The notes beneath the pieces were generated by a model. The model had not been told where the DNA came from. It saw nothing but the letters and a program-made list of their open reading frames with translations, and made no database searches. Shown here one piece after another: positions 7,371 through 15,399 of a stretch of DNA of 36,253 bases. The DNA is from an uncultured Bryobacteraceae bacterium (GTDB lineage Bacteria; Acidobacteriota; Terriglobia; Bryobacterales; Bryobacteraceae). Position 1 is the first letter of the stretch. The number at the start of each line of letters is the position of its first letter. A program made the position numbers and the translations under genes. The stretch spans positions 1 to 36,253 of the forward strand of contig CATPCJ010000171.1 of assembly GCA_955652915.1 (NCBI GenBank), in the 5' to 3' direction.

Positions 7371-8141
7371 ATGGTAGCTCGCGCGACTATCTCCGCGCTT
7401 CTGGTTGACGACGAGCAACTCGCGCGCGAAGAGCTCTCCTATTTGCTCAAGGAATTCGCCGATATAGAGGTACTGGGAATTGCGCGAAACGGGCTGGAAG
7501 CTTTCAAATTAATTGAGCAACTGGAGCCCGACGTAGTTTTCCTGGATGTCCATATGCCGGGTCTGGACGGGTTGGGCGTCATTCAAAAACTGCGCGAGAA
7601 AAACATTCCGCTGCCGCACTTCATTCTGGCCACCGCTTACGATCAGTACGCCTTGGAGGCCTTTCGTTTGGAGGCGCTGGACTACCTCTTGAAGCCCATC
7701 GAGAAGGAGCGGCTGGCGCTCACTATCGAACGCGCGCGTAAAGCGGTATCGGAAAAAGGGAAGACAGCTCTGCCGGAAACAGCGCCGCCTAAGGCCGCCG
7801 GACAGCGGACGAAGCTGCTGGTGAAAAACAGCAATCGAAATTTTATCGTGGATGCTCAGGACATGATCTACGCCACCATCGAGGACGGCCTGATCACCGT
7901 GGTGGCCGGGAATGTCGAAGGCGAATCAAATTACCGCACCATTGAGGAGCTGCAATCCAATCTTGACCCGAACACTTTTTGGCGCGTGCACCGGTCCTTC
8001 CTGGTAAACATTCATAGGATCCGGGAAGTGATTCCGTGGTTCAAGTCCAGCTTCCAACTCCGGATGGATGACAAAAAACAAACTGAGATTCCGGTAAGCC
8101 GGGTGCAAACCAAACGTCTGCGCGCCCTGCTCAAACTCTAA
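7371..8141 (+). CDS. LytTR-family response regulator
   Basis: It has 256 residues. Residues 7-120 form a receiver domain: the acidic pair Asp13-Asp14, phospho-acceptor Asp59 in VVFLDVHMPG, Thr88 in LATAYD and Lys108 in LLKPIEK are all present, so it should be phosphorylated. A proline-rich linker (about 125-140) leads to a LytTR DNA-binding domain (about 145-256; KLLVKNSNRNFIV, FWRVHRSFLVNI, IPVSRVQTKRL). No sensor kinase gene is nearby, so it is an orphan here. It ends 27 bases before the esterase gene in the same direction and may be co-transcribed with it, or may regulate the ligase cluster downstream; both are inferences. Confidence 0.93.
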   Translation: MVARATISALLVDDEQLAREELSYLLKEFADIEVLGIARNGLEAFKLIEQLEPDVVFLDVHMPGLDGLGVIQKLREKNIPLPHFILATAYDQYALEAFRLEALDYLLKPIEKERLALTIERARKAVSEKGKTALPETAPPKAAGQRTKLLVKNSNRNFIVDAQDMIYATIEDGLITVVAGNVEGESNYRTIEELQSNLDPNTFWRVHRSFLVNIHRIREVIPWFKSSFQLRMDDKKQTEIPVSRVQTKRLRALLKL

Positions 8142-8168
8142 TTGTTCCTGCCCCCACGTCAAATTTAA

Positions 8169-8879
8169 ATGAACCGCGAATATCACAAATGGCACAGCCC
8201 TATTCTCGGGCGCGATATGGAACTGCTGGTGTTCGGACACTCCGGCGTCCCACTGCTGGTTTTCCCTACATCGATGGGCCGCTTCTTCGATTACGAGAGC
8301 CGGGGAATGATCGATGTGATCGCGCACAAGTATGAGAAGGGCGATTTCCAGGCCTTTTGCCTGGATAGTGTCGACTCGGAGAGCTGGTATAACAAGGGCG
8401 TCGCCCCGCGCGTTCGCGCCAGCCGGCATGCTTCGTACGACCGCTATCTGGTGGAGGAGGCCGTGCCATTCGTCCGCAGGAAGAATCAATCCGATCAGCT
8501 TGTAGCCACGGGCTGCAGCTTCGGCGGGTACCACTCCGTGAACTTCGCCCTGCGCCATCCGGACCTGGCGACGGGCGCGGTGAGCATGGGCGGCGCCTTC
8601 GACATCCACCAGTTTCTGGACGGATATTACGATGACAACTGCTACTTCAACTGCCCGCCGGATTTTCTGCCGAACTTAAACGACGGCTGGTATCTGGATC
8701 GTTATCGCCGCCAACGGCTGGTGCTGGCAACCGGCGAGACGGATATTTGTCTGGAAGAAAACCGTCGGCTGTCCTCGATTATGGCGGCGAAATCCATTCC
8801 CCACTTGCTCGACGTTTGGGGCGAGGGAGCGGGGCATGATTGGCCTTGGTGGCAGCAGATGACGGTCAAGTTTTTCTAG
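8169..8879 (+). CDS. Alpha/beta-hydrolase esterase-like protein
   Basis: It has 236 residues and no signal peptide, so it is cytoplasmic. The nucleophile elbow is GCSFGG (Ser near residue 117, in a GxSxGG motif), and GHDWPWW near the end supplies the catalytic His. An acid residue is likely in GETDICLEE. It resembles the putative esterase group related to esterase D/feruloyl-esterase folds. It opens the plus-strand group followed by two ATP-grasp ligases, a GCS2 ligase and an M29 peptidase. The link to the next gene is weaker than within the group, because a strong hairpin (8878-8961) separates them. A role as a hydrolase or acyltransferase in that pathway is inferred; the substrate is unknown. 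Confidence 0.8.
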   Translation: MNREYHKWHSPILGRDMELLVFGHSGVPLLVFPTSMGRFFDYESRGMIDVIAHKYEKGDFQAFCLDSVDSESWYNKGVAPRVRASRHASYDRYLVEEAVPFVRRKNQSDQLVATGCSFGGYHSVNFALRHPDLATGAVSMGGAFDIHQFLDGYYDDNCYFNCPPDFLPNLNDGWYLDRYRRQRLVLATGETDICLEENRRLSSIMAAKSIPHLLDVWGEGAGHDWPWWQQMTVKFF

Positions 8880-8961
8880 TAGGACAGGCCTCCTGGCCTG
8901 TCTTGGTAGCTCCAAGCAAGTGTTGACCTCAGAAAAGACAGGCCAGGAGGCCTGTCCTACT
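8878..8961. repeat. Long perfect inverted repeat (27-bp arms)
   Basis: The left arm 8878-8904 (AGTAGGACAGGCCTCCTGGC...) and right arm 8935-8961 are exact reverse complements, with a 30-base loop between. The arms themselves contain the near-palindrome AGGCCTCCTGGCCT. The esterase stop codon lies at the edge of the left arm. A 13-base piece of the right arm (AGGCCTGTCCTAC) recurs at 34149-34161, so it belongs to a dispersed family. It may attenuate transcription into the ligase genes; there is no T-run. Confidence 0.9.
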
Positions 8962-8979
8962 TGCTAGGCTTATATAGGC

Positions 8980-9939
8980 ATGAAAAAGATCGGGATCATC
9001 TACGGCATGGAGAACACTTTCCCTGCGGCGCTCGTGGACCGGATCAAGTCTCGGGACATCGACGACGTCCGCGCGGAACACATCCAAATCGGCGGCGTCA
9101 AAATGGCCGAGCCCTCCGGCTATGACGTCATCGTCGATCGCATCTCGCACGATATCCCTTTCTTCCGGGCTTATCTCAAGAACGCCGCGCTGAATGGCAC
9201 ACGGGTCATCAATAATCCCTTTTGGTGGGGCGCGGACGACAAGTTTTTCAACTACGCGTTGGCTTCGAGGATTGGTGTGGCGGTGCCGCGCACTGTGATT
9301 CTTCCGCACAAACAGCATCCGCCGGGTACTACGGATCAGTCCATGCGCAATCTGATGTACCCGCTCAACTGGAAAGAAATCTTCGACTACATCGGCTTTC
9401 CCGCGTTTCTCAAGCCCTACAGCGGCGGCGGTTGGAAGAATGTCTACAAAGTGGATTCGCCGCAAGAATTATTCGCGGCCTACGATCAAACGGGCGATCT
9501 TTGCATGACCTTGCAGCAGGCCATTGACTTCGATCTATATTTCCGCTGCTATGTGGTCGGCCAAAAGCGCGTCCACATAATGCACTACGATCCGCGGCAG
9601 CCGCACGAACATCGATATGTCAGCAATCCCGAAGCTGCACCGCCCGCTTTGTATCAGCGGGTGATGCGCGACGCTCTGACCCTTTGCCACGCGCTTGGAT
9701 ACGACCTGAACACGGTTGAATTCGCCGTGCAGGATGGTATTCCGTACGCTATCGATTTTCTGAATCCCGCCCCGGATGCCGATCTCAACTCCGTTGGGCC
9801 GGAAAACTTCGAATGGATCGTGGATGCCGTGGCCGAGCTGGCAATCGAACAGGCGCAGGAAGGTCCGCCGGCCATGCACGAGATGCGCTGGGCGAATTTC
9901 TTGAACCCAGAAGGCAAGCGAACCGGCGCTGCCGGGTGA
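8980..9939 (+). CDS. ATP-grasp ligase (RimK-like)
   Basis: It has 319 residues and is cytoplasmic. The ATP-grasp pattern is visible: an N-terminal Rossmann-like strand KKIGIIYGME, the INNP segment, the lysine-bearing strand PAFLKPYSGGGWKNV (ATP-binding Lys followed by the glycine loop), and the metal-binding end VEFAVQDGIPYAIDFLNPAPDAD with Glu, Asp and Asn. Such enzymes activate a carboxylate as acyl-phosphate and join it to an amine, thiol or hydroxyl. Its stop is followed four bases later by the GCS2 ligase start. ATG at 8980 has no clear Shine-Dalgarno site; TATATA sits three bases before it. The acceptor and donor are unknown. Confidence 0.87.
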   Translation: MKKIGIIYGMENTFPAALVDRIKSRDIDDVRAEHIQIGGVKMAEPSGYDVIVDRISHDIPFFRAYLKNAALNGTRVINNPFWWGADDKFFNYALASRIGVAVPRTVILPHKQHPPGTTDQSMRNLMYPLNWKEIFDYIGFPAFLKPYSGGGWKNVYKVDSPQELFAAYDQTGDLCMTLQQAIDFDLYFRCYVVGQKRVHIMHYDPRQPHEHRYVSNPEAAPPALYQRVMRDALTLCHALGYDLNTVEFAVQDGIPYAIDFLNPAPDADLNSVGPENFEWIVDAVAELAIEQAQEGPPAMHEMRWANFLNPEGKRTGAAG

Positions 9940-9943
9940 ACTA

Positions 9944-11083
9944 ATGAAACCGAGTTTCACCATCGGGATCGAAGAAGAATATCAGACCATCGATCCGGAA
10001 ACGCGGGATCTCCGCTCGCACATCGACGTCGAGTTCATCGCCAAAGGCAAAGCCCTGCTGAAAGAAGCGGTAAAGCCGGAGATGCATCAGTCCGTTATCG
10101 AGGTCGGAACAGCCGTCTGCACCAATATGCAGCAGGCTCGCACCGAAGTGGTGGGACTGAGGCGCGACATGATCGCCCTCGCTAAAGCTGGCGGATTGCG
10201 CCTGGCGGCTGGCGGCACGCACCCGTTCGCGGATTGGCGAAATCAGGAAATCTATCCCGACCAGCGTTATCTCGATATCGTCGAAGACATGAAGATTGTT
10301 GCGCGGGCGAATCTCATCTTTGGGCTGCACGTCCACGTGGGCGTGGAGGATCGCGAAACAGCGATCCATCTGATGAACGCGGCGCGCTACTTCGTACCGC
10401 ACATTTTGGCGCTTTCCACCAACTCGCCCTTCTGGCTGGGCATGGATACGGGCCTGAAATCGTATCGCTGCAAAGTGTTCGACAAATTTCCGCGGACCAA
10501 CATCCCGGATTATTTTCCGAGCTGGGGCGAGTACGAGAGTTTCGTTAACCTGCTGGTGCAGACCAACTGCATCGACAATGCCAAGAAAATCTGGTGGGAC
10601 ATCCGGCCTCATCCGCATTTCGACACGCTTGAATTCCGCTGCTGCGATATCCCGATGCGCGCCGATGAAACGCTCGCCATCGCCGCGCTCATACAGGCAA
10701 CCGTGGCGAAACTCTACAAATTGTACGCCGCCAATCAAGGATTCCGGTTGTACCGCCGCCTCTTGATCATGGAGAACAAATGGCGCGCGCTGCGCTACGG
10801 GCTGGACGGGAAGCTGATCGATTTCGGAAAGAAAATCGAAGTGCCGGTGCGAGAGCTGATTTACGAGTATTTGCACTTCGTGGACGACGTTGTAGACGAG
10901 TTGGGTTCCCGTCAAGAGATCAACTACATCCACAAGATCCTGGAAATGGGCACCGGCGCCGACCGTCAGTTGCGTGTCTTCCGCGAAACCGGTGATCTTA
11001 AGAAGGTAGTGGATTACATGATCGCCGAGACCGAAGTGGGCATCGTCGCAAGTGACCCAGCAGGAGTAGCTACAGCCAGATGA
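9944..11083 (+). CDS. GCS2-family carboxylate-amine ligase (YbdK-like)
   Basis: It has 379 residues. It opens with FTIGIEEEYQTIDPETRDL, whose EEE triplet binds metal-ATP in the glutamate-cysteine ligase 2 family. Later come AAGGTHPFADW, FGLHVHVGVEDRE (histidine-rich active-site strand), STNSPFW and TLEFRCCDIPMR, all typical of this family. Members join the gamma-carboxyl of glutamate, or a similar acid, to an amine using ATP; many are not true glutathione enzymes. It starts four bases after the ATP-grasp gene, and its last codons overlap the aminopeptidase start as ATGA (11080-11083). It therefore belongs to a tightly coupled unit with two ATP-grasp proteins, and the product is unknown. Confidence 0.9.
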   Translation: MKPSFTIGIEEEYQTIDPETRDLRSHIDVEFIAKGKALLKEAVKPEMHQSVIEVGTAVCTNMQQARTEVVGLRRDMIALAKAGGLRLAAGGTHPFADWRNQEIYPDQRYLDIVEDMKIVARANLIFGLHVHVGVEDRETAIHLMNAARYFVPHILALSTNSPFWLGMDTGLKSYRCKVFDKFPRTNIPDYFPSWGEYESFVNLLVQTNCIDNAKKIWWDIRPHPHFDTLEFRCCDIPMRADETLAIAALIQATVAKLYKLYAANQGFRLYRRLLIMENKWRALRYGLDGKLIDFGKKIEVPVRELIYEYLHFVDDVVDELGSRQEINYIHKILEMGTGADRQLRVFRETGDLKKVVDYMIAETEVGIVASDPAGVATAR

Positions 11084-12102
11084 AGAATGGAAAATTGAGC
11101 GCCATGGCATTCGATCCGGAATTGACGCCGGGCGCACGCAACGCGGTGACCGTCTGTCTCCGCATTCAGCCGTCCGAAAAGGTTACGGTCATCACCGATC
11201 AGGCATGCAGCGAAATCGCAGCCAGCATCGTGCATGAACTTGACGTTTTGGGCGCGCCGTATCGCGTCTTCGTGCTGGAAGAAATTGCCAAGCGGCCCAT
11301 GGCCGACATGCCGCAGCCGATCCTGGACGATATGGAGTCGAGCGATGTAAGCATCTATGCGGTGCGGGCGCAAATGAACGAGCTGCGTACGCGCATGCAG
11401 ATGACTGACGTCGTAAACCGGCGGAAGATGCGGCATGCTCACATGGTGAATATCGAAAAGCGAATCATGCTGGAAGGCATGCGCGCCGATTTCATTAAGG
11501 TCGACGAGCTGAGCAAGAAAGTGTGGGAGATTGCAAGCGCGGCTCACACCGTTCGCGCCAAGACCGCGGCCGGCACCGACGTCACCGCCACTCTCAACAG
11601 CAATTACAAGTGGATAAAAACCAGCGGCATCATCAGCGTCAACAAATGGGGCAATCTACCGGGCGGGGAAGTCTTCACCACTCCGGGCGAAGTGAATGGC
11701 GCCTTCGTGATCGATGGCGTGGTGGGCGACTATCTTTGCGCGAAATACGGCGATCTGCGCGGGAATCCGCTCACCATTCGCGTAGAGCAAAGCCGTGTTG
11801 TGGAAGCGCATTCGTCGAACCAGGAGCTCCAGGAAGAATTCTGGAAATATACGCACACCGACGAGAATAGCGATCGCGTGGGCGAATTCGCCATCGGCAC
11901 GAATATTGGACTGAGTGGCGTGATCGGCAATATTCTGCAGGATGAAAAACTGCCCGGCGTCCACATGGCGTTCGGCAATCCCTATGGCGCGCACACCGGC
12001 GCGGACTGGTGGTCGGGCACGCACATCGACGTAGTGGGCCGCGATTTCGACATCTGGGCCGATGACCGTCAAATCATGTCATCCGGCAAATTCCTGATCT
12101 GA
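11080..12102 (+). CDS. M29-type aminopeptidase (thermophilic/AmpS family)
   Basis: It has 340 residues from the ATG that overlaps the previous stop (ATGA). An internal ATG at 11104 is an alternative. The C-terminal half carries the M29 metal ligands: Glu in LPGGEVFTTP, Glu in VGEFAIGTN, His in GVHMAFGNP, and His plus Asp in GTHIDVVGRD. All five are kept, so a two-metal aminopeptidase activity is expected. Classical members have about 410 residues; this one is shorter at the N-terminus. Such cytoplasmic enzymes trim N-terminal residues from peptides. Its place inside a ligase operon suggests processing of a small amide or isopeptide product instead of general proteolysis (inference). Confidence 0.85.
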   Translation: MKNGKLSAMAFDPELTPGARNAVTVCLRIQPSEKVTVITDQACSEIAASIVHELDVLGAPYRVFVLEEIAKRPMADMPQPILDDMESSDVSIYAVRAQMNELRTRMQMTDVVNRRKMRHAHMVNIEKRIMLEGMRADFIKVDELSKKVWEIASAAHTVRAKTAAGTDVTATLNSNYKWIKTSGIISVNKWGNLPGGEVFTTPGEVNGAFVIDGVVGDYLCAKYGDLRGNPLTIRVEQSRVVEAHSSNQELQEEFWKYTHTDENSDRVGEFAIGTNIGLSGVIGNILQDEKLPGVHMAFGNPYGAHTGADWWSGTHIDVVGRDFDIWADDRQIMSSGKFLI

Positions 12103-12105
12103 TGC

Positions 12106-13248
12106 ATGATTCCAGAGCTTAGAAATCGCTTCAACCAGTCTTTCAGCCCCGCAAAATACGATCGTTTCTTATCCAATCTGACCGCCCGTTGCGGCACGGA
12201 AATCCATTTTCGTAAATGCGAGACGCCGTGCTTTTTTTCCGCGGCGACGATCGAGAAAATGATTCGCTATGGGAAGGAGCTTCTGGGGCAACTCCTCTCC
12301 AGCCGCGACTACCTCAGAATATCCGATGCAAGCATTCCGCCTGAATATAGGGTCCCCAACGAGCCTCCGCATCCGCTCTTCGTGCAAGCCGACTTTGGTT
12401 TGGATGGCAATCTCGAGCCCAAACTAGTGGAGATCCAAGGCTTCCCATCTCTCTACGCCTACCAGCCGATTGTCGCCGAAGCGTACCGCGAGGCGTACGG
12501 CCTGGACCCGGCGCTCCGCTACTTTCCCGCGGGTGGCGACTACTGGACCGTTCTGCGCAAAGCGATTGTGGGCGACTGCGATCCGGAAAACGTGATTCTG
12601 ATGGAAATCGATCCTTGGCATCAAAAGACCCTGCCCGATTTTCTGCTGACGGAGAAATACTGCGGCGTGAAAACCCTTTCGCTCACCGACATTCGGAAGC
12701 AGGGCAACCGTCTGTATCACGGCGATATTCCGATTCACCGAATTTACAACCGCGTGATCGTCGACGAGCTGCAGCGCAAGAACGTTCATCCGCCTTTCGA
12801 CTTCCGCGACGAATTGGATGTCGAGTGGGCAGGCCATCCGAACTGGTATTTCCGGATCAGCAAGTTCTCGATCCCGTACCTCAATCACCCTAGTGTTCCG
12901 AAAACCTGGTTCTTAAACCAACTCAGTGAAGTCCCACGAGATTTGGAAAACTACGTCCTGAAACCGCTGTACTCGTTCGCCGGGCTAGGTGTGGTAATCG
13001 GACCCAGCAGGGACCAGGTCGCTGCCGCCGATCCCGCGCAATTCATCTTGCAAGAGAGAATCGATTTCAAACCGGTGATCGCGACGCCGCACGGTCCGGC
13101 GAAAGCGGAGATCCGGGTGATGTATATCTGGCAAGAGGCACCAGAGGCTGTGATGCTAATCGTGCGGATGGGCCGCGGAACAATGATGGGCGTAGATCAA
13201 AACCCCGATATGGAATGGGTAGGAGCTTCCGCCGCTTTTTGGCTGTAA
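12106..13248 (+). CDS. Second ATP-grasp-like protein, function unknown
   Basis: It has 380 residues, starting three bases after the aminopeptidase stop. Seen: FVQADFGLDGNLEPKLVEIQ in the first third (the glutathionylspermidine-synthase-like pattern of an acidic substrate- or metal-binding strand), LENYVLKPLYSFAGLGVVIG (ATP-binding Lys with a glycine-rich loop), FILQERIDFKP and AEIRVMYIW (metal-binding Glu/Arg strand). The order acidic strand first, then lysine/glycine loop, suggests a permuted or divergent ATP-grasp enzyme. I do not know a named family for it. It is last in the operon, which ends at the repeat fragment 13248-13271. It probably performs another ATP-dependent C-N bond-forming step. 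Confidence 0.75.
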   Translation: MIPELRNRFNQSFSPAKYDRFLSNLTARCGTEIHFRKCETPCFFSAATIEKMIRYGKELLGQLLSSRDYLRISDASIPPEYRVPNEPPHPLFVQADFGLDGNLEPKLVEIQGFPSLYAYQPIVAEAYREAYGLDPALRYFPAGGDYWTVLRKAIVGDCDPENVILMEIDPWHQKTLPDFLLTEKYCGVKTLSLTDIRKQGNRLYHGDIPIHRIYNRVIVDELQRKNVHPPFDFRDELDVEWAGHPNWYFRISKFSIPYLNHPSVPKTWFLNQLSEVPRDLENYVLKPLYSFAGLGVVIGPSRDQVAAADPAQFILQERIDFKPVIATPHGPAKAEIRVMYIWQEAPEAVMLIVRMGRGTMMGVDQNPDMEWVGASAAFWL

Positions 13249-13271
13249 CACAGGCATTCTTGCCAGTGTGG
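13248..13271. repeat. Half copy of an inverted repeat
   Basis: CACAGGCATTCTTGCCAGTG resembles the right arm of the hairpin at 31543-31613 (CACAGACATTCTTGCCTGTG). It lies between convergent genes; the two short arms CACAGGCA/TGCCAGTG can pair weakly. Confidence 0.5.
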
Positions 13272-13281
13272 ATCTTCGTGC

Positions 13282-13770
13282 CTACCACTCATCTTTCCGA
13301 TTGAATGATTTTCCCGCATGCTCCGGTTGATTCATCATCCTTAGCAGTGTGTCCATGTTCACCTTCACTTCGACCACGGTCGCTTCATTGCGCTCGAAAG
13401 TCGCGATCAACAACTTCGTGGACTTCCCCGCATCTCCCATGAAAATGTAAGTCGATTCTCCACTACGCCGGGAATGCACGCGGATGAGCTGCTGCAGGCC
13501 GCCGGCGGGGATGCTATTCATAAACCGGTCGAGTTCGATTTGATCTTCGCGCGAAGATTTCAGGTCTTCAAAAACCGCCAACTTGAAACCGCTGGCGCCT
13601 GCCGGATGTGCAACTGTGAGGGCGAAATTCGCCAGACCCATGAACGGAATGTGCGTGCGTTTCGCTCCGTACTGAGACTCGATCGCCTTCACGATGCGAT
13701 CGAATTCCCAATCACTCGCGAACGCGACGCCAGATACCGCGAGAAGGACGGCCAGGAATCGTGTCGTCAT
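13282..13770 (-). CDS. Small exported protein of unknown function
   Basis: It has 162 residues with a signal peptide (MTTRFLAVLLAVSGVAFAS). The mature part is a mixed alpha/beta sequence with no catalytic motif that I recognise; the segment GESTYIFMGDAGKSTKLLIATFE looks like core beta strands. Its start overlaps the stop of the DUF4252 gene as ATGA (13767-13770), so the two are translated as a pair. In general layout (short, exported, similar strand order) it resembles a diverged sister of the DUF4252 protein, but this is only an impression. Confidence 0.75.
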   Translation of the reverse strand: MTTRFLAVLLAVSGVAFASDWEFDRIVKAIESQYGAKRTHIPFMGLANFALTVAHPAGASGFKLAVFEDLKSSREDQIELDRFMNSIPAGGLQQLIRVHSRRSGESTYIFMGDAGKSTKLLIATFERNEATVVEVKVNMDTLLRMMNQPEHAGKSFNRKDEW

Positions 13771-14315
13771 CTTGAACCCTTTCGACCATGGAATCTCGCG
13801 TTCACTTGAAGTTTGGGAATGTGGAACTCCCCACCCAAATCGACTAGCTGGTCGGGATCGATGGTCCCGGCAATGTTCACGATTGTCAGCTCTCGCGGTT
13901 CGGCCGCGATAATTACGATGCCTCCCAGCTTGTCACCCGCGCCAATCTTAAAATAGACGTCGACGTCGTCACCGGTGCGCTTTGAAGTCACGCCTACAAC
14001 GCGCGACCAGGCCGGCGCTTGCACTTGCGCGCGAAGCGCATCCACGTCCGCCATGTTGTATTCGCCGTCCCTGGCGAACGTGAAACTTCGCACGTAAATG
14101 CCATCCAGGCCCGCGATCAACTTTCTCACGTTGGCCGCGTCGGCGTCCTTGTCGGAAATGAACCTGGCGGCCAGCCGCAGCATTGAGCCGCTGAGGGTCA
14201 CGTCCACGGATTCCTCGGCTTTGGCAGCCAACTTCTCCAGATTGGCCGGCAGTTTGATCTCCTGCGCGCCGAGCGGCATCAGGACAGCCGCGCACATTAT
14301 GATTGCTTTGTTCAT
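13767..14315 (-). CDS. DUF4252-like exported protein
   Basis: ATG at 14315 is chosen because GAAGGGG lies five bases before it; the in-frame GTG at 14321 touches that site. It has 182 residues with a signal peptide (NKAIIMCAAVLMPLGAQ). The body includes VDVTLSGSMLRLAARF, IAGLDGIYVRSFTFARDGEY and WSRVVGVTSKRTGDDVDVYFKI, the strand pattern of the DUF4252 family of small periplasmic or envelope proteins. The function is unknown; relatives often sit beside ECF sigma factors, but none is present here. It forms an overlapping pair with the gene at 13282. Confidence 0.8.
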   Translation of the reverse strand: MNKAIIMCAAVLMPLGAQEIKLPANLEKLAAKAEESVDVTLSGSMLRLAARFISDKDADAANVRKLIAGLDGIYVRSFTFARDGEYNMADVDALRAQVQAPAWSRVVGVTSKRTGDDVDVYFKIGAGDKLGGIVIIAAEPRELTIVNIAGTIDPDQLVDLGGEFHIPKLQVNARFHGRKGSR

Positions 14316-14375
14316 GGTCACCCCTTCACATGCTAGATACGCACGGCCACGGTCAGGGAATGCAGTTTTTGGAAA

Positions 14376-15152
14376 TTATTGTGCTGCGGGTTTCTTCACC
14401 AGCCGAATTTCAAACAACTTGGGCCATCTCTTGCCGGTGACGAAGATCCGGTCGAGCTTGGCGTCATAGGCGATCCCGTTCAGCACATCGGTCTGGCCAT
14501 CGCGATCCGCCGGGCTCAGAATTCCCGAGAGATCGATCCGGCCGACGACCTTGCCTGATTCCGGATCGATGCGGATGATTCGATCGGTAGTCCAGACGTT
14601 GGCGTAAATCTCGCCTTTGATCCATTCCAGTTCATTGATATTTTTGACCGGATAGCTCTCCTCCGTCACAGTAATGCGGCGCAACTCTTTCAGCGTTTCC
14701 GGGTCCCAGAAGCGGATTTCGGGCGTGCCATCGCTCATGAGAATGCGTTTGCCATCCTGCGTCATCGCCCAACCTTCGCCGGGGTATTCAAACTGGCGCT
14801 CGACTCCAAAACTGGCGAGATCGTAAACAAATCCCGCTTGCGTCTTGTACGTAAGCTGAATCAGCCGCTGCTTCCAATTGACGATTCCTTCACCGAAGTA
14901 CTGTGCGGGAAGGTCGTGTTTCTGTAAAATCTCACCGGTCTCGAGCCGCACTTTGCGGACGGACGATTGCCCTTCGTAACCGGTGCTTTCATAGAGAAAT
15001 CCGTCCAGATAGAACAGGCCCTCAGTGAAAGCGGCCGGATCGTGTGGATAGGTGTGGACGACTTCGTAGCCATAGTCGATGACGGGCCGCTGCGATGGTG
15101 TACAGGCGCACGCAATGAGAGCAATAGCGGGAATAAGAATCTTGATTTTCAC
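14376..15152 (-). CDS. Glutaminyl-peptide cyclotransferase, lipoprotein
   Basis: It has 258 residues. The N-terminus KIKILIPAIALIACACTP has a lipobox (Cys15 or Cys17), so the protein is anchored to an envelope membrane. The remainder is the five-bladed beta-propeller glutamine cyclotransferase of the plant/bacterial type: FTEGLFYLDGFLYESTGYEG, FGEGI, YPGEGWAMTQDGKRILMSDG, NINELEWIKGEIYANVW and VLNGIAYDAKLDRIFVTGKRWP are family landmarks. It turns N-terminal glutamine of exported peptides into pyroglutamate, with release of ammonia. The start is a GTG at 15152 without a clear Shine-Dalgarno site; no ATG fits the lipobox. It lies 61 bases upstream of the DUF4252 gene and may or may not share its transcript. 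Confidence 0.9.
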   Translation of the reverse strand: MKIKILIPAIALIACACTPSQRPVIDYGYEVVHTYPHDPAAFTEGLFYLDGFLYESTGYEGQSSVRKVRLETGEILQKHDLPAQYFGEGIVNWKQRLIQLTYKTQAGFVYDLASFGVERQFEYPGEGWAMTQDGKRILMSDGTPEIRFWDPETLKELRRITVTEESYPVKNINELEWIKGEIYANVWTTDRIIRIDPESGKVVGRIDLSGILSPADRDGQTDVLNGIAYDAKLDRIFVTGKRWPKLFEIRLVKKPAAQ

Positions 15153-15173
15153 GTATAGCGTAAGGGTACCTAA

Positions 15174-15326
15174 ACCGCGACCGTAAGGAAGCGTGTTGCA
15201 GGCCGGTCATAAGACGCGCTCCGTTGAAGACGCGGTCCAGATTATTGATTCCACGGAAGCGGCCCGCCGCGTCTTCATCACTTTTGGTGGGCCGCAGGCC
15301 CATGGGCACTCCCTTCCGGTCGCGGT
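15174..15326. repeat. Dispersed intergenic repeat, copy B (most complete)
   Basis: It is bounded by an imperfect terminal inverted repeat: ACCGCGACCGTAAGGAAGCG (15174-15193) and GCACTCCCTTCCGGTCGCGG (15306-15325). Inside, TGAAGACGCGG (15224-15234) pairs with CCGCGTCTTCA (15267-15278 region). The core matches copy A at 4794-4905. The size (about 150 bases), terminal arms and lack of coding are those of a miniature inverted-repeat element or a REP-type unit. It sits just upstream of the hicAB promoter. Confidence 0.75.
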
Positions 15327-15360
15327 TCCGTGCGGACCGCTATTCCCAGGACGCTTAGAA

Positions 15361-15389
15361 TTGACGGAGTAACCACAAGTGGTTACCAT
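15361..15389 (+). promoter_or_regulatory. hicAB promoter with palindromic operator
   Basis: GTAACCAC-AA-GTGGTTAC (15369-15386) is a perfect 8-base-arm palindrome. It lies between a -35-like TTGACG (15361-15366) and a -10-like TACCAT (15384-15389) spaced 17 bases, directly upstream of hicA. HicB-type antitoxins with DNA-binding C-termini bind such sites and repress their own operon, so autoregulation is likely. Confidence 0.6.
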
Positions 15390-15399
15390 AAGAATGTTG

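Noticed and set aside
9941..11137. 398-codon open frame on the minus strand
   Set aside because: It is antisense to the GCS2 ligase gene, whose motifs are certain; the frame is a codon-bias shadow rich in His/Arg/Asp.
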